Source of the DNA: Candidatus Dojkabacteria bacterium
Lineage (GTDB): Bacteria; Patescibacteria; Dojkabacteria; SC72; JAFGCJ01
Assembly: GCA_016932785.1 (NCBI GenBank)
Contig: JAFGCJ010000001.1
Location: 1 to 64,000 of the forward strand
Reading direction: 5' to 3'
DNA length: 64,000 nucleotides
Both the position numbers and the translations under genes were made by a program. Position 1 is the stretch's first letter. Every line of letters starts with the position of its first letter. Positions 41,497-52,500 of the stretch are shown here, piece by piece. Below the pieces are notes generated by a model. The model searched no databases. It worked only from the letters and a program-made list of their open reading frames with translations, and was not told where the DNA came from.

Positions 41497-42780
41497 TTAA
41501 GAAATGTGAAGTTTAAAACCTTTTCCTTTTATGGTTACGAGGTGTTTATGGGGTTTGGCGGAATCTTTGATTTTCTTTCTTATTCTTGAAATTGTTTTGT
41601 CTATTGCCCAATCTGAGTAATTTTCAAGATAGGCATTTCCCCATATAAGCTTTGCAATTTCGTCACGGGTTGTTACATTTTGATCATTTTTCTTCATGTA
41701 ATCTATGATTTTTAGCTCGGTTTCAGACAAAATTTGAGAATGTCTCTTGCCATTTATGTAAATTTCTCCAGAAGCGGCATCAATACGGAGCTTTTGATCA
41801 TTGACTGCTGTATCTTCACCTTTATCAGCGGGTTTCTCTGGTGTTTTGGACTTTTTCTCTTTGCTGTATATATTAAGTAAATAGTATTCTATTAGTTTAC
41901 TTCGGATTTCACCCTTTGGAGTTAATATGCCTGACTTTGAAATGTAGTTGGAAATCTTTGATTTGTCAGGGGCCTTTTTTCTAGCGATTTCAGCTAGGGT
42001 TTCAATCTCATCTTGAGTAAAAGATTGGACGATGTATTGAACCCTTTGTCTAAGTACTGTGCCTTCTAGTAGACTTTTGGGTGAAAAGTCTATTTCTCCT
42101 TCTGAGCTCAGATACCGAAGAGATGAGGTTATAAGGCCGAAGATTCCTCCGCTTAATTCCAGAAGTTTTTTGAGGTTTTCTTCCTTGGCAAGTTCGTCTG
42201 AATAAGAAAGTGCCAGGTCTTTTATGATGTCGGTGTCCCCCTCCTCTGATGGTTGGGAAACATACTCGATGTGACATGCGAAATCGATGAAGTTAGGAAA
42301 TTCCTTGTAATGTGGGTCTTCGTGCAGAGGTCTATCCGAAACGAAAATGAAGCAAAGTTTTCCTAGAAATCTGTCTCTAAGTGCTCTAAATGTAGAGAGA
42401 AAAGATTCATCAAGGAATGTCAGATCTCTTAACGTATCAACAATAATGCATACTTTCTGGTTGTTTTCTGTTATTTTATGAATTAGTTGTCTGACTTTAA
42501 GAAAAGGCTTTGCGGGAAGGCTGTCCTTATCGATATCTTTTACGTGAAGCATTAATTCGCTTGAAAGGAGTTCGTAGAAGCTTTCAGAAGATTGATCGGT
42601 GAGGCTTTGGGAATCAAGATATATTATCAAAATATCCTTTTTTGCGCTAAAACTTCTCAGTGAAGTTGATGTACCTGCAAGAGGTAATCCCCATACATTT
42701 ATGCTGTCCCCTCTCGAGATATGGTCTTCAAAGGAGTTTTTCAGATTGACTATGTTTCTCTCTATTCGTTTGTCTTCCAT
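41497..42780 (-). CDS. STAND/AAA-like ATPase domain fused to a PhoB-type winged helix
   Basis: 427 residues. The N-terminal 300 have an AAA/STAND-like layout: a P-loop position reading GLPLAGTSTS (G-x4-G-T-S, the usual lysine replaced by threonine), a Walker-B-like VCIIVDTLRD and a sensor-like CFIFVSDRP. The C-terminus (about 340-427) is an OmpR/PhoB-type DNA-binding domain (LSETELKIIDYMKK, TRDEIAKLIWG, SDWAIDKTISRIRKKI, LVTIKGKGFKLHIS). It is therefore probably a transcription regulator controlled by ligand or protein binding rather than phosphorylation. It sits between nadD and the 704-residue protein. Confidence 0.8.
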   Translation of the reverse strand: MEDKRIERNIVNLKNSFEDHISRGDSINVWGLPLAGTSTSLRSFSAKKDILIIYLDSQSLTDQSSESFYELLSSELMLHVKDIDKDSLPAKPFLKVRQLIHKITENNQKVCIIVDTLRDLTFLDESFLSTFRALRDRFLGKLCFIFVSDRPLHEDPHYKEFPNFIDFACHIEYVSQPSEEGDTDIIKDLALSYSDELAKEENLKKLLELSGGIFGLITSSLRYLSSEGEIDFSPKSLLEGTVLRQRVQYIVQSFTQDEIETLAEIARKKAPDKSKISNYISKSGILTPKGEIRSKLIEYYLLNIYSKEKKSKTPEKPADKGEDTAVNDQKLRIDAASGEIYINGKRHSQILSETELKIIDYMKKNDQNVTTRDEIAKLIWGNAYLENYSDWAIDKTISRIRKKIKDSAKPHKHLVTIKGKGFKLHIS

Positions 42781-42933
42781 AGCTGTAGTAAATTTTCTTT
42801 ACTTGTAGCAAATATTATACTGTTTTATCAGGTCGTGGTCAAGTTGATGTCAGTTTCAAGTCAAGGGGGTGGATATGTTAAGATAATGTTGTTAGAAAAG
42901 GAAATTCTTAGAGGCAACAATACTGAGCAGTTC

Positions 42934-43527
42934 TTAGTATAAATTCTGTTCTTTTATATACTCGTCGACCTTGGGTACAGGATGTTTGCCACCCTGTGAC
43001 AGTATGGCCCTGATAAAGACGGAGGAGTCTCGTGAAATCTCGGGAATTATTTTGTAGTTGCCGGTTAGGTACATGGGATAGTTACCGGATGTTGAATTTC
43101 TCTGTACTATGATATGTGAAATATGGCCAATATCTGTGTTATAACCATAATCGAATGAGTCAGAGCCGCAAACGATGAAGGTACTTATTTTTGAACTTTC
43201 CAGATCTTCTGATATCTTTGCAAACTCAATACTTTGGACTCCTAAGTCATAATTTTCGGGGCACAAAAGTATTTTCTCAGAAAGCGGAGAGTCCTCCGAT
43301 AAGAGAGAAAGAAGATTTCTTCTGTGTTCGAGCGGAGCTAATCTGTTCTTTTTTCTTGGATTAAATGAATGTGGGCAGAAAACAAAGTAATCTGTATATT
43401 CTGCCAGAATTTTCTCAGCAATTCGCAGATGTCCCATATGAGGCGGGTTGAAAGATCCTGCAAAGAATGCCACCTTTGACGGGGCAAGTTCTTTTATACT
43501 TTCCATGCTTGGAAGTGTTTTATTCAT
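42934..43527 (-). CDS. nadD: Nicotinate-nucleotide adenylyltransferase-like protein
   Basis: 197 residues. The nucleotidyltransferase signature VAFFAGSFNPPHMGHLRIAEKIL (about 18-40) includes the HxGH motif. FNPRKKNRLAPLEHRRNLLSLL matches the NadD substrate-binding region. The C-terminal ISSTxxR-type motif reads SRDSSVFIRAIL. It joins nicotinate mononucleotide with ATP in NAD synthesis, by family. CPR genomes rarely encode full NAD synthesis, so it may serve salvage. It follows greA after 68 nt. Confidence 0.85.
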   Translation of the reverse strand: MNKTLPSMESIKELAPSKVAFFAGSFNPPHMGHLRIAEKILAEYTDYFVFCPHSFNPRKKNRLAPLEHRRNLLSLLSEDSPLSEKILLCPENYDLGVQSIEFAKISEDLESSKISTFIVCGSDSFDYGYNTDIGHISHIIVQRNSTSGNYPMYLTGNYKIIPEISRDSSVFIRAILSQGGKHPVPKVDEYIKEQNLY

Positions 43528-43595
43528 TGGATTCCTGCGGTTTAAGGGTTTTTTGTGCTACTTTGGTCCCTCTTAAAATTGGGGCCAATGCAATT

Positions 43596-44054
43596 TTAAT
43601 ATATTTCGATTATCTTATATTCTGTCTTTCCTGAGGGTGTTGGAACCTCTACTTTTTCTCCTTCTTTTTTACCAACTATAACTTTCCCTATCGGTGAGTC
43701 TGTTGAAATCTTGCCTTCCCTCGGGTTGGCTTCGACTGATTCTACTATCTGCAGGACTCTGCATAGTGTGTGGTTTGATAGCTTCACTACGCAACCGGTA
43801 GTTACTCTGTTATGCTTGTGTTGAGTTATTTTTTTAGTGTTTTCAAGAATTTCAGAGATTTCATTAATTCTTGATTTAAGAAACATACGCTCTCGAACAA
43901 GCTCGTGATATTCTGTGTTCTCGAGTGTACTTTCCCCTTCGGCATTTTCTTCAAGTTGGTTTGTAAGCCGATTTACCTTAACCTGAAGCTGGTCTTTTTT
44001 TAGCTTTAGTTGTTTGATTCCATCTTGTGTTAACTCATGTTTTGGCTGGCACAT
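43596..44054 (-). CDS. greA: Transcription elongation factor GreA
   Basis: 152 residues. An N-terminal antiparallel coiled coil (ELTQDGIKQLKLKKDQLQVKVNRL to SRINEISEIL) has acidic residues at its tip in ENAEGESTLENTEYHEL, which reach the RNA polymerase active site. A C-terminal FKBP-like domain ends in ISTDSPIGKVIVGKKEGEKVEVPTPSGKTEYKIIEI. It stimulates cleavage of backtracked RNA. AGAAAGAGAA before the ATG is a weak ribosome binding site. Confidence 0.95.
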   Translation of the reverse strand: MCQPKHELTQDGIKQLKLKKDQLQVKVNRLTNQLEENAEGESTLENTEYHELVRERMFLKSRINEISEILENTKKITQHKHNRVTTGCVVKLSNHTLCRVLQIVESVEANPREGKISTDSPIGKVIVGKKEGEKVEVPTPSGKTEYKIIEIY

Positions 44055-44242
44055 TTCTCTTTCTAGTTGAATTTACTATTGAGGATGATAGTATGCCTGG
44101 AGTCTTTCAGCTTGATGTGATCTGGATTCAATTCTGACGGGGGAAATTGTGTGAAAGTGCCGTTACGATGGGGTTTCGGTGGTGACTCCAGTATTTTGAT
44201 CGTTGTCTGACAGATGGGAGGATTGAGGATTTAGGATAGTAA

Positions 44243-46525
44243 CTAAGTTTGCCGTACCAGTTGTAAAGAGAACGATTGATGTTCATCGGAGTGGTTGGTT
44301 CCTGGCCCTACTACATATGTTACTTCTCCAAGAGTAACGGTTGATCCTTTCTCTAGTGCGGCAATTTCGCCCAGCTCAAGCTTGACACCATTTACCATTG
44401 TTCCATTTGTACTACCGTTGTCTTCAATGAAAATTCCAATATCTGTTCCATAAACTTTTGCGTGGAGTCTAGAAATACTATTAGTCGTGTCATCTGTTGC
44501 CCATGCAACGTCAAGATACTTTCCTTGCTCGGTGAGATCGCCAGAAACCGTTGGATCTTCTCTACCAATATATACTTCTTTCCCGAATGGAAGCGGTCCC
44601 ACCGTAAATATTCTGGGTTCTAGATCATCAGCCTGAGCTTCAAGTGCTTGTCCTGTTACATCAGAAACAATTTGCAGAAGTTCTTCTTCGGAAATTGATT
44701 CAGCTGGGTAATGGTAGCCGTCTGGTTCTACCAGTGAGACGGAGCAATTATCTGATCCGTCGATAGTGTTAGCCAAAGAAATAAGCGAATCGGCTGCTGC
44801 AGTGCCTGATTGCTGGCTTAATATAGTACCAATCATTTGCTCTCTCTGCTTTATGTCATCAGGGCTATTCAAATCTCCGTAAAGTCCGTCAGAACATAGC
44901 AGTAATCTTTGACCCGGTTCGAGTCTGACAATTGATGAGGATGGTTTAACTTTTGGGTTTCCCACTGCCTGGGTGAGGGCATGTCTATGTTTTTCCGAAG
45001 TGTGGTCTTCTGAGAGTTGTGTTAGTGTACCGTCAGTGTTAACTAGGTATACCCGGGTATCGCCGACATTTGCGACTATTGCTGTCTCACCTATAAGAAG
45101 GGCCCCAGAGAATGTAGAACCGGAGTCTTCTAGACGACACCATCCTGATATATCTGTACTTGTGTTGGTGATTGTTGTAACGAAGAGATCACGTATTAAA
45201 GATGCCTCTTCATCAGATAGTTGTTCTGTTGTCTTTCCAGTACAAATTCTGGAGACCTTCATCGCGAGCTCATTGCCGAGCTTTGCAAGAGTGTTAGTTA
45301 CCTCTCTAGTAACAGCGTTAACAACCATTCTTGATGCGACGTCGCCTTTCTCGTGTCCTCCCATTCCGTCGGCATCGATTACAAGTGTTGGACCTTCAAG
45401 AGGTGTGTCAAGGACAAAAGACATTTCTGCTTCGGGATCTTCTACTAGCTCGACTACAACGGGAAGCATTGTTGCGTTGTTATTGTCTTCTTGTGATGGT
45501 CTTACTTCTCCGATGTGAAGGCCTTCTGTACACGTGTATCTTCCTGGTCTTTGCTGTCGGATCTCAGCACCAGATAGAGGCCCTTTTTCTGAGCTGATGC
45601 GAGTGATTAGTAGATTTCTGTGGACATCAATAGCTATTTGCCGATTAGGCCCTTCAATAAGTGATACTCGTGAAAGACCGCTGTTTTCTCTGGAAAATGG
45701 TCTGGTTTGTGTACTTCTCTCTCCTGAGAATGAAATGATAGGAAGAATTCCTCGAATGTCTGGATCGTATCTGAGGAGATATTGATGGCCATATTCTGTT
45801 AGAACATGGTAATCCACTTCCTCATCTTCTGAACCAAGAGGCAACTCTAGTGATTGTCCCGGCCTAATAAGGACCGGCTCCCCATTCTCTAATTTCTCTT
45901 GTACCGTCTTTTCTCTGGCCTGGTTTGGCCGTTCTATAACATGAATATATACCATCGTGTTCCCAACCTTAACAAGATCCCATTCTGGATGTTCAGATCT
46001 TTTTCCTAGTTCTAAACAGCACTGTGCTGGAGTTACCTGTCCGTGTGGGAATCCGGGGTGTGGTTTGTCTGTTACCGCTGATGTCCCGGTGGAGAACATT
46101 AGTACTCGTTCACTTTTTTTATCACTGTGAAGATAAATTTGCTGACCATTAAGGTGCATATCGGGCTCTGTCTGTGAGACCTGTTCTTGGGTAGTATGAT
46201 TTCCCTGCTGTTCTGCAGGAGGCCATTCTGCTTCCTTACCGCCTAACTGTAGGTCAAAGCTATTGCTCTCTAGGGTACCTGCATTAATTTCTAGAACAAG
46301 AGCGCGTTGTCCTGTTGGTAGCTCAACTGATGATAACTGGGCGGCCCAGGGGGCTTCTGGCGCTGTTCCCTGTCCAGCTTCGGCACAATTGTAGGTCTGG
46401 ATTACATTTTTAGGTAGTAAATCGAGGAGTTCTGTTGAAATTTCTCTGGCCCTAGTAGTTTCGGCTGTTTTTGGGGCTTCTTGCGGGGTTCTCTCTGCTG
46501 TTTTAGCGTCTTGTTCAGAAGACAT
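44243..46525 (-). CDS. PP2C-type protein phosphatase with C-terminal FHA domain
   Basis: 760 residues. The PP2C domain (about 370-605) has the metal-binding DADGMGGHEKGD near 383-394, GALLIGETAIVANVGDTRVYLV, LLLCSDGLYGDL near 545 and DGSDNCSVSLV near 590. A canonical FHA domain follows (about 655-745: YIGRED, SISRLHAKVY, IFIEDNGSTNGTMVNG), which binds phosphothreonine. The N-terminal 350 residues may hold a second, worn FHA-like domain (VTPAQCCLEL to WDLVKVGNTMVYIHV). The combination predicts removal of phosphates from kinase substrates, recruited through the FHA. The giant repeat protein gene lies 31 nt upstream, so the two are probably one operon. Confidence 0.92.
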   Translation of the reverse strand: MSSEQDAKTAERTPQEAPKTAETTRAREISTELLDLLPKNVIQTYNCAEAGQGTAPEAPWAAQLSSVELPTGQRALVLEINAGTLESNSFDLQLGGKEAEWPPAEQQGNHTTQEQVSQTEPDMHLNGQQIYLHSDKKSERVLMFSTGTSAVTDKPHPGFPHGQVTPAQCCLELGKRSEHPEWDLVKVGNTMVYIHVIERPNQAREKTVQEKLENGEPVLIRPGQSLELPLGSEDEEVDYHVLTEYGHQYLLRYDPDIRGILPIISFSGERSTQTRPFSRENSGLSRVSLIEGPNRQIAIDVHRNLLITRISSEKGPLSGAEIRQQRPGRYTCTEGLHIGEVRPSQEDNNNATMLPVVVELVEDPEAEMSFVLDTPLEGPTLVIDADGMGGHEKGDVASRMVVNAVTREVTNTLAKLGNELAMKVSRICTGKTTEQLSDEEASLIRDLFVTTITNTSTDISGWCRLEDSGSTFSGALLIGETAIVANVGDTRVYLVNTDGTLTQLSEDHTSEKHRHALTQAVGNPKVKPSSSIVRLEPGQRLLLCSDGLYGDLNSPDDIKQREQMIGTILSQQSGTAAADSLISLANTIDGSDNCSVSLVEPDGYHYPAESISEEELLQIVSDVTGQALEAQADDLEPRIFTVGPLPFGKEVYIGREDPTVSGDLTEQGKYLDVAWATDDTTNSISRLHAKVYGTDIGIFIEDNGSTNGTMVNGVKLELGEIAALEKGSTVTLGEVTYVVGPGTNHSDEHQSFSLQLVRQT

Positions 46526-46556
46526 ATTTCAGTATAGTAGTTTTTATATATTTCTA

Positions 46557-49500
46557 CTATACAGCTTGTGTGGCTTCAGGCGCAACATCAAAGGGTGATG
46601 CTTCTTCTGGAGGTGCTTCGGGTTCAGAAGGTTCTGCTGGGGGTTCTTCTGGAGCTGCCTGAGCTTCAGATCGATTCTCATCTGCGTCTAAGGGCGAACC
46701 ATTGAATGTTGTACGGAATTCCGTATCTACTTCTCTATAAACGCGGATTCCTATTTTTCTGAATTCCGGGTGCTTTTCATGTACGAACTCCAGTCGTAGC
46801 TCTGTGATTGCATTCAATGTGTCTGCATCATTATAATCGAGCCTCTTGCTAAGTGGTATATATTCACGGTAGAAAGCTGTGTATGCTGCTTCGGCCTCCT
46901 CTTCAGTCTCAGCATTCTCTATTGCCTTTAATAGTGCCTCACCCTCGGGGAAGAGGTCCTCGGGGATCTCCTGTTTCTCTTCGGCTTCAGCTTTGGGCTG
47001 CTTTTCTTCTCGGTATTCTGGTATTTCCCTTTTTGTTACTTCACTCACTACCGGCCTGGTGGGGCGTTCTCCGGATATAACCTTCATGTAGAGGACCTGA
47101 TACCTTACTCTTTCATCTCCTACATTTGGTCCAAGATCATTTACCCAATCGGATGGTTCACCTTCCGCTGCTCCGGTGTCGACTAAGTGCTGTGCAAATC
47201 TCACTGCGTCCTCCCTTGTTTGGAATCCTCCTCCCGCAAGGTTTTCTCCATTATAGTTACCTCTTGCTATATTACCGTTATAACTCTCAATAGTTTCTCT
47301 GATATCGCCCTTGGTGAAACGCTCTCTCCATTCTTTATTTTCTGTAACGACAATCCTTGGCAGGTTTGGGTTTGGAAGCTCTCGCTCTGCAGTTTCTGTT
47401 CCAGGTTCTTCCGCGGTGGCGACTTCTTCTACGACAAGTCTATATCTTCTCTGTCGCGTTTTCTCTCTTGTTGCTGGGTCGGGTACCTCTCTCTTATCTG
47501 GTTCTCCCATATCTTCAACTCTTGTTTGGGCTCCTTCCTCTATAACTCCCTTTTCTCTTAGATAAGTCTCGAATGCCTGTGCGGCTTCAGCACTTCTAAA
47601 GCCGACTATTTCGCCTTCGCTGGTTCTTCTGTCCCTTCCTATTGTATATCCCCTGTCAGGCCATCTTGTCTGCTTTTCATTAAATTCTCTAAGGCTTGCT
47701 CGTATTTGGGCTTCTAGCGGGTGTTCTGGGCGTTGTGCCGTAGGGGCTTCACGTTGTGCGGTCTCTCTTGCCGCGGCAGTTGTTGTTGGTTGTGGTGTTG
47801 TTGTCGCGGTCGGTACAGGTGCCGCTGGTCTTGCAGGTGGTCTTGTTGCAGGTTCTGTTCCAGCGGGTTCTCTTGTTCCCGTGGTGGGTCGCACCGGTGC
47901 AGTTGTCAGAGGTTGGCGTCCGACTCGTCTCATAGTTTCTCCGACAGGTACTGTTCCAGCTCCTGTTGTTCTAGCTCTGGCTGCCCTTGCAGCTTGCTCT
48001 CGTAACTGGGCTGTAGCTCTTCCTGCCTGCTCTCTTCCTTCATCTATTTGTGTCTGTAAGTTTGCAATTCGATCTCTGAGATCTTGTGTCATTTCTGCTG
48101 TTGCACCAGGTCTTCTGGTTCTAGTACCCCCAGCTTGAGGGCGAGGTGCTGCCGGTTCCGCGGGGGGGGCTGGTTCAGCAGGTTCCTCCGGTTCTACCGT
48201 TGCCTCGCCTCTTCGAAACATTACCCGATATCTTCTGTCGTTATGCTCTCGGCGAGCTGCTCGATCGAGTCCTTCTGCTGGATTTCCAGAGTCCTGTACT
48301 AGCGTTTCTGGATTATCTAATTCTACGATACCGGCCTCGACTAATCTTTGTGCAAATCTTGCAGCTTGTCTTCTTGTTCTGAATCCGAATCCAGTTTGTT
48401 CATCGTCGCCTTCACCTTCTGTAAATCGAGTTGCTCTTTGGCCGGCATGAGTGGCTACTCTAGCCATTGTAGCGTTCCCAACGGCACCCAATGGTATTAC
48501 CGGTACCACAGGGGCTCCCGGTTCAGCAGTTTCCTCTACTACGGCTCTACCTGCTAAGGCTCTTCCAGCGTTTCGTACTCTTGTTCCTGCCTCTCGGGCT
48601 GCTTCTCTCGCTCGTTGTCCAATACCAGGCCTGGCCTCTCCTTCTCTTTCTTCTGCCTGACCTCTAACTTGCTGGTCAAAATCTCCCCTTGCGGCCCTTG
48701 CAACTGCTCGTGCTCTTGTTCCTACTCTGCCTTGCGTTCTGCCGTCTCCATCTTTAGTGTCGTCAGGGGCGTAAACAGCCTGTCCTGCAACTGCGGCCGT
48801 TGCGGCGAATGCACCTTTAACAATGTTATTTCCTGTTCTCATTAAGGCAGCGTAAAAGTTACCTGAACCCTGGGAACTTGCAAGAAGGAATGATCTTTGT
48901 GCCGCTATAAGGGCAGCCTCTCTCTGAGCTTCTGCCATTGCCTGTGCTAGAGCATCAAGCTCGGTGGAACAGTTATATCCCTCCTGTGCAAGGCCAAACA
49001 TTGTGTTGTTAAATGCTTCGACTGTCATTGTTCCCGCGGTTTTGGTTACCTCTCCTGCGACTTCTAGATCAAATGCGGGATTTGCAATTGCATCTTCAAC
49101 AGACATTTGTCCTGTAAGGATTGCGTTGAAAGCTCTTGCGCCATCTCCATCGGCCTGGTTGAGCGATTCCAGCGTTACGCCAGCGTCATGTAGTTTCTCA
49201 AATGTATCCTCAATTGCCATACCACCCCCGAATTGTCCGGGTTCTCCGGTGCCTACGTTTAATCCATGAATTTTTCCGCCGTAACCCCAGTCTAGTTCTT
49301 TCATAAGATCCGGGTTATCCCAGTTATCGAGGTGGAGTTCATCGTAGGAGCTGAAGCCTGTTGAAGGAACCTTCACAACCTCACCTGTTCGTTCGGTTAC
49401 GGTCTTTATGACATCGTCACCGAGAAGAGCCTGGACTTTTGCCAGCTCTTCACCTCGTAATACTCCGTCTCCATCGTCAATGGTTTCGAATATTCTATTT

Positions 49501-52500
49501 ATTACCCTTTGGTCTACGCCATTGTCTTTTAATATGTCGACTTGTATCTGGTGATAGTCCTGCTGGACAGCCTCAATGTCTTGGAGTGCGTCCTCGAACT
49601 TTGGAACACCAGCAAAAGTTTCGCCTCTAATTCTTCCAAGAAAGTCGCCTGTGGAGATAAGGTTTTGAACGACCTTGGAGACTGCACCAAAGATACCGCC
49701 TACAACGGCGCCTTTGAACATCTTGTTCAGCATCTCTGCTCTTCTTGCTTGAGCAACTGCCTCGGTAATTTCTGCATTAGCCGCTTGAGTAATTTCTGCA
49801 GTATCAATGTTATTTGCCGAGATTATCTCAGGGATTACCTGGATCAAATGATTTATTGCTTCCATATTCTGGACAGCATTTCCTTCTGCGTTCGTAAAGC
49901 CGTTTTCGAGTTCGATGGCATTAAGTGCTCTGAATTCTGTTGTCCGTCTTAATACAATTAATTGTCTGTATGCAGTAAGCAGCTGTTGGTCGGTTAGGCC
50001 CTCAATATTCTGGAGTGTCAGGTTTGGATTCTGGGCGAGATCGATATCTCGGACGGCATGGTAAACTGTTGCAAGATCTCCCATTCGCTGAGGTATCTGG
50101 AAAATATCGATGAGTCTGTTTCTAAGTCTATTTTTGAATGACAGAATGCCTCCAAGAAACTTTGAAACAACACAGTTTTCAGCCCATGTAACATGTTCAC
50201 CCGGGTGGAACAAATGATGTACTTTTGAGTTGATAACTCCACCCAGCAGACCACCGGCTACTCCGGCTAAGGTTGCAACTAGTAATGCTCCGCCTCCTGT
50301 AGCAAGAACTGTTCCGGCGGCCAAAGCCGCGATAGCTCCAGTAACAATTGTCTTGACTCCCCATGCTCCTGCAATGTTTGTTACAAATTCCACAACTCCT
50401 CTGGCAAATTTCTTCCAGCCCTTGACTGGCTCTTTTTCTTCAACTTGTATTTGTTCACGTAGTCTTTGTGCGTTTTCTCTTGCTAGGGCTGCAGCTTCTT
50501 CTGCTTCAGCTTCGGGATTTTCGGCTGGTTCTCCTGGCTCTGGGACGGGAGCGCCTTCAACTAGGGCATCTATTTCGGCAAGTTCGGCCTCTCTTCGTAC
50601 TAGTTCTGCTTGTGCCTGCTCTAGCCGTTCTATAACCCGCCCTAGCTCTTCGTATGCGGGAATGAGCTCTGCGGGTATGCCCCCGAGGTCTATTCTTGGG
50701 GGTTGTTGAGCTGCTGTGGTCGTGTCTTCTGCTCTGGGTTGTGTAGCAGTTCCGGGTTGAGTTCCGGCTCCGGTTCCCGCAGCCTGATGAGATCCTTCAG
50801 CCTCTCTTTGTGCAATAACTTCTGCCCAGTACTCATCAGTAACCTCTCCTATATCAACTCCCGCGGTTTCTAGCATATCTAGATTTTGGTCGGTAACTGC
50901 TATTATCCCTTCTACTAAAGCAATAACTTCCTCTTGATCTCTGATTGCTTCTTGAAGTTCGGTGTTTTCTGGATCATCCTGTAGTTTATCCTGAAGCTGC
51001 ATGAGTTTAAGTTGTTCATCAACCAATTGGTTTGAAGCCTCTAAATTGGCTTTGACTGTCTCCTTGGCACTGTCTACTAATCCCTGTGCGACTTCAGGGA
51101 CTGAGGCAGCTTCCTGCATTAGAATTTCTCTTTCATCTTCTGAAATGACGGCTTCGATAGCATCATTTAAAGCTCTTGCAATCTCATTAATTATTTCAGC
51201 CTCTTCATCCGCAGTCTCCTCTTCAGCACGATGGCCTGCTTCAATAAAATGTCTTGCTGCAACCCTAAATGCGTCAAGATCTCCGTCTAATGATGTCGTA
51301 ATGACAACATTGGTTTGAAGTACGACTTCCTTAAGAGCCTCTGATTTTGCAATCAGTTCTTGTGCTTCTGGGGAGAGGTCTTCAACTTGTACTGTGTGTT
51401 CGCGATCAGATGGAGGAGTACCGGTCTTGACCTCTTGTACCGGTTCTTCCTTAACTATGTCGCGCACTTGCTCCATGATCTGCCGTTGCTCATCTGTTAA
51501 CGAGTCTTCGACGGCATTGTTGATCAGTGAATTGACTCTTCCAAATGCTTGTATATCTTCTTCGGTTTCTGCAGGTCTTAATTCCCGCATTTGGCGGAAA
51601 TATGCAAAAGCCTGTTCCCTGAAACTTTCTAAATTCTCTTGATTAGTAAAAATGAGGCCATTTGCTATTCGAATGAGATTGTCTAGATCTTCTCTTCTTG
51701 CTAAGAACTCTCTGTCTTCTGGTGAAAGATCACTGATGTCTATTCCTTCTTTGGGGGTAGTACCGGTTTCTGGTCCTGGTTTAGATTCATTATAAACCTC
51801 ACTATATGCCCGTGTCATGATCTCTCTTTGCTCTCCTGTTTGAGTATCAGTAAGTGCTTGATCGATACTAGTAGTTGCAGTGAGTATGTCTCTGGGGCTT
51901 TGTCCTTGGGCCGGTACAGCCGACCTTAATGCCCGTAATTGCCGGAAATATTCATGTGCTGTTGTCTCAAAAGCTGATCTTTCCTCTGTCTCCGGTCCTA
52001 ATTCTATTAGCAAATTAGCTATTCTTAGTAGTTCTTGAAGGTCTTCTCTTTCGCTGATGATTGTCCTTATGTTTTCAGGAAAATTATCGGGATCAATGGC
52101 TTCGGCTTCGTCCTCGTCCTCAGCTTCTGGGACAGGTAATCCACCGGCTTGTTCGATAAGGTCTTCCATTCGATAACGTGTGATGTACGATGGAATTTCC
52201 AAAAACTGTGGATATTCCTGGAAACATGCATATACTCTTTTAGATATAGCCCTAGCAAGAAGATCTTGTGGCCGGTCTTGGTTGGTTGCTCCTGTAACGA
52301 TATTTGCGGGCTCGACTCCAGCTCTAATCTCCTCTATATAAATAGACTCAAGTGCTCTTTGGAATTCTTCTGCTGTTTCTGCCCGTTCAAGTTCTTCAAC
52401 GAGAGGTTCAAATGTTTCGGTATACTGATCGGGTATGGGACGCGGTTCAGGTTCAGCGGGTTGTTCCGGTTCTTTGGCTTGTACTTCAGTCTGAGGCCCT

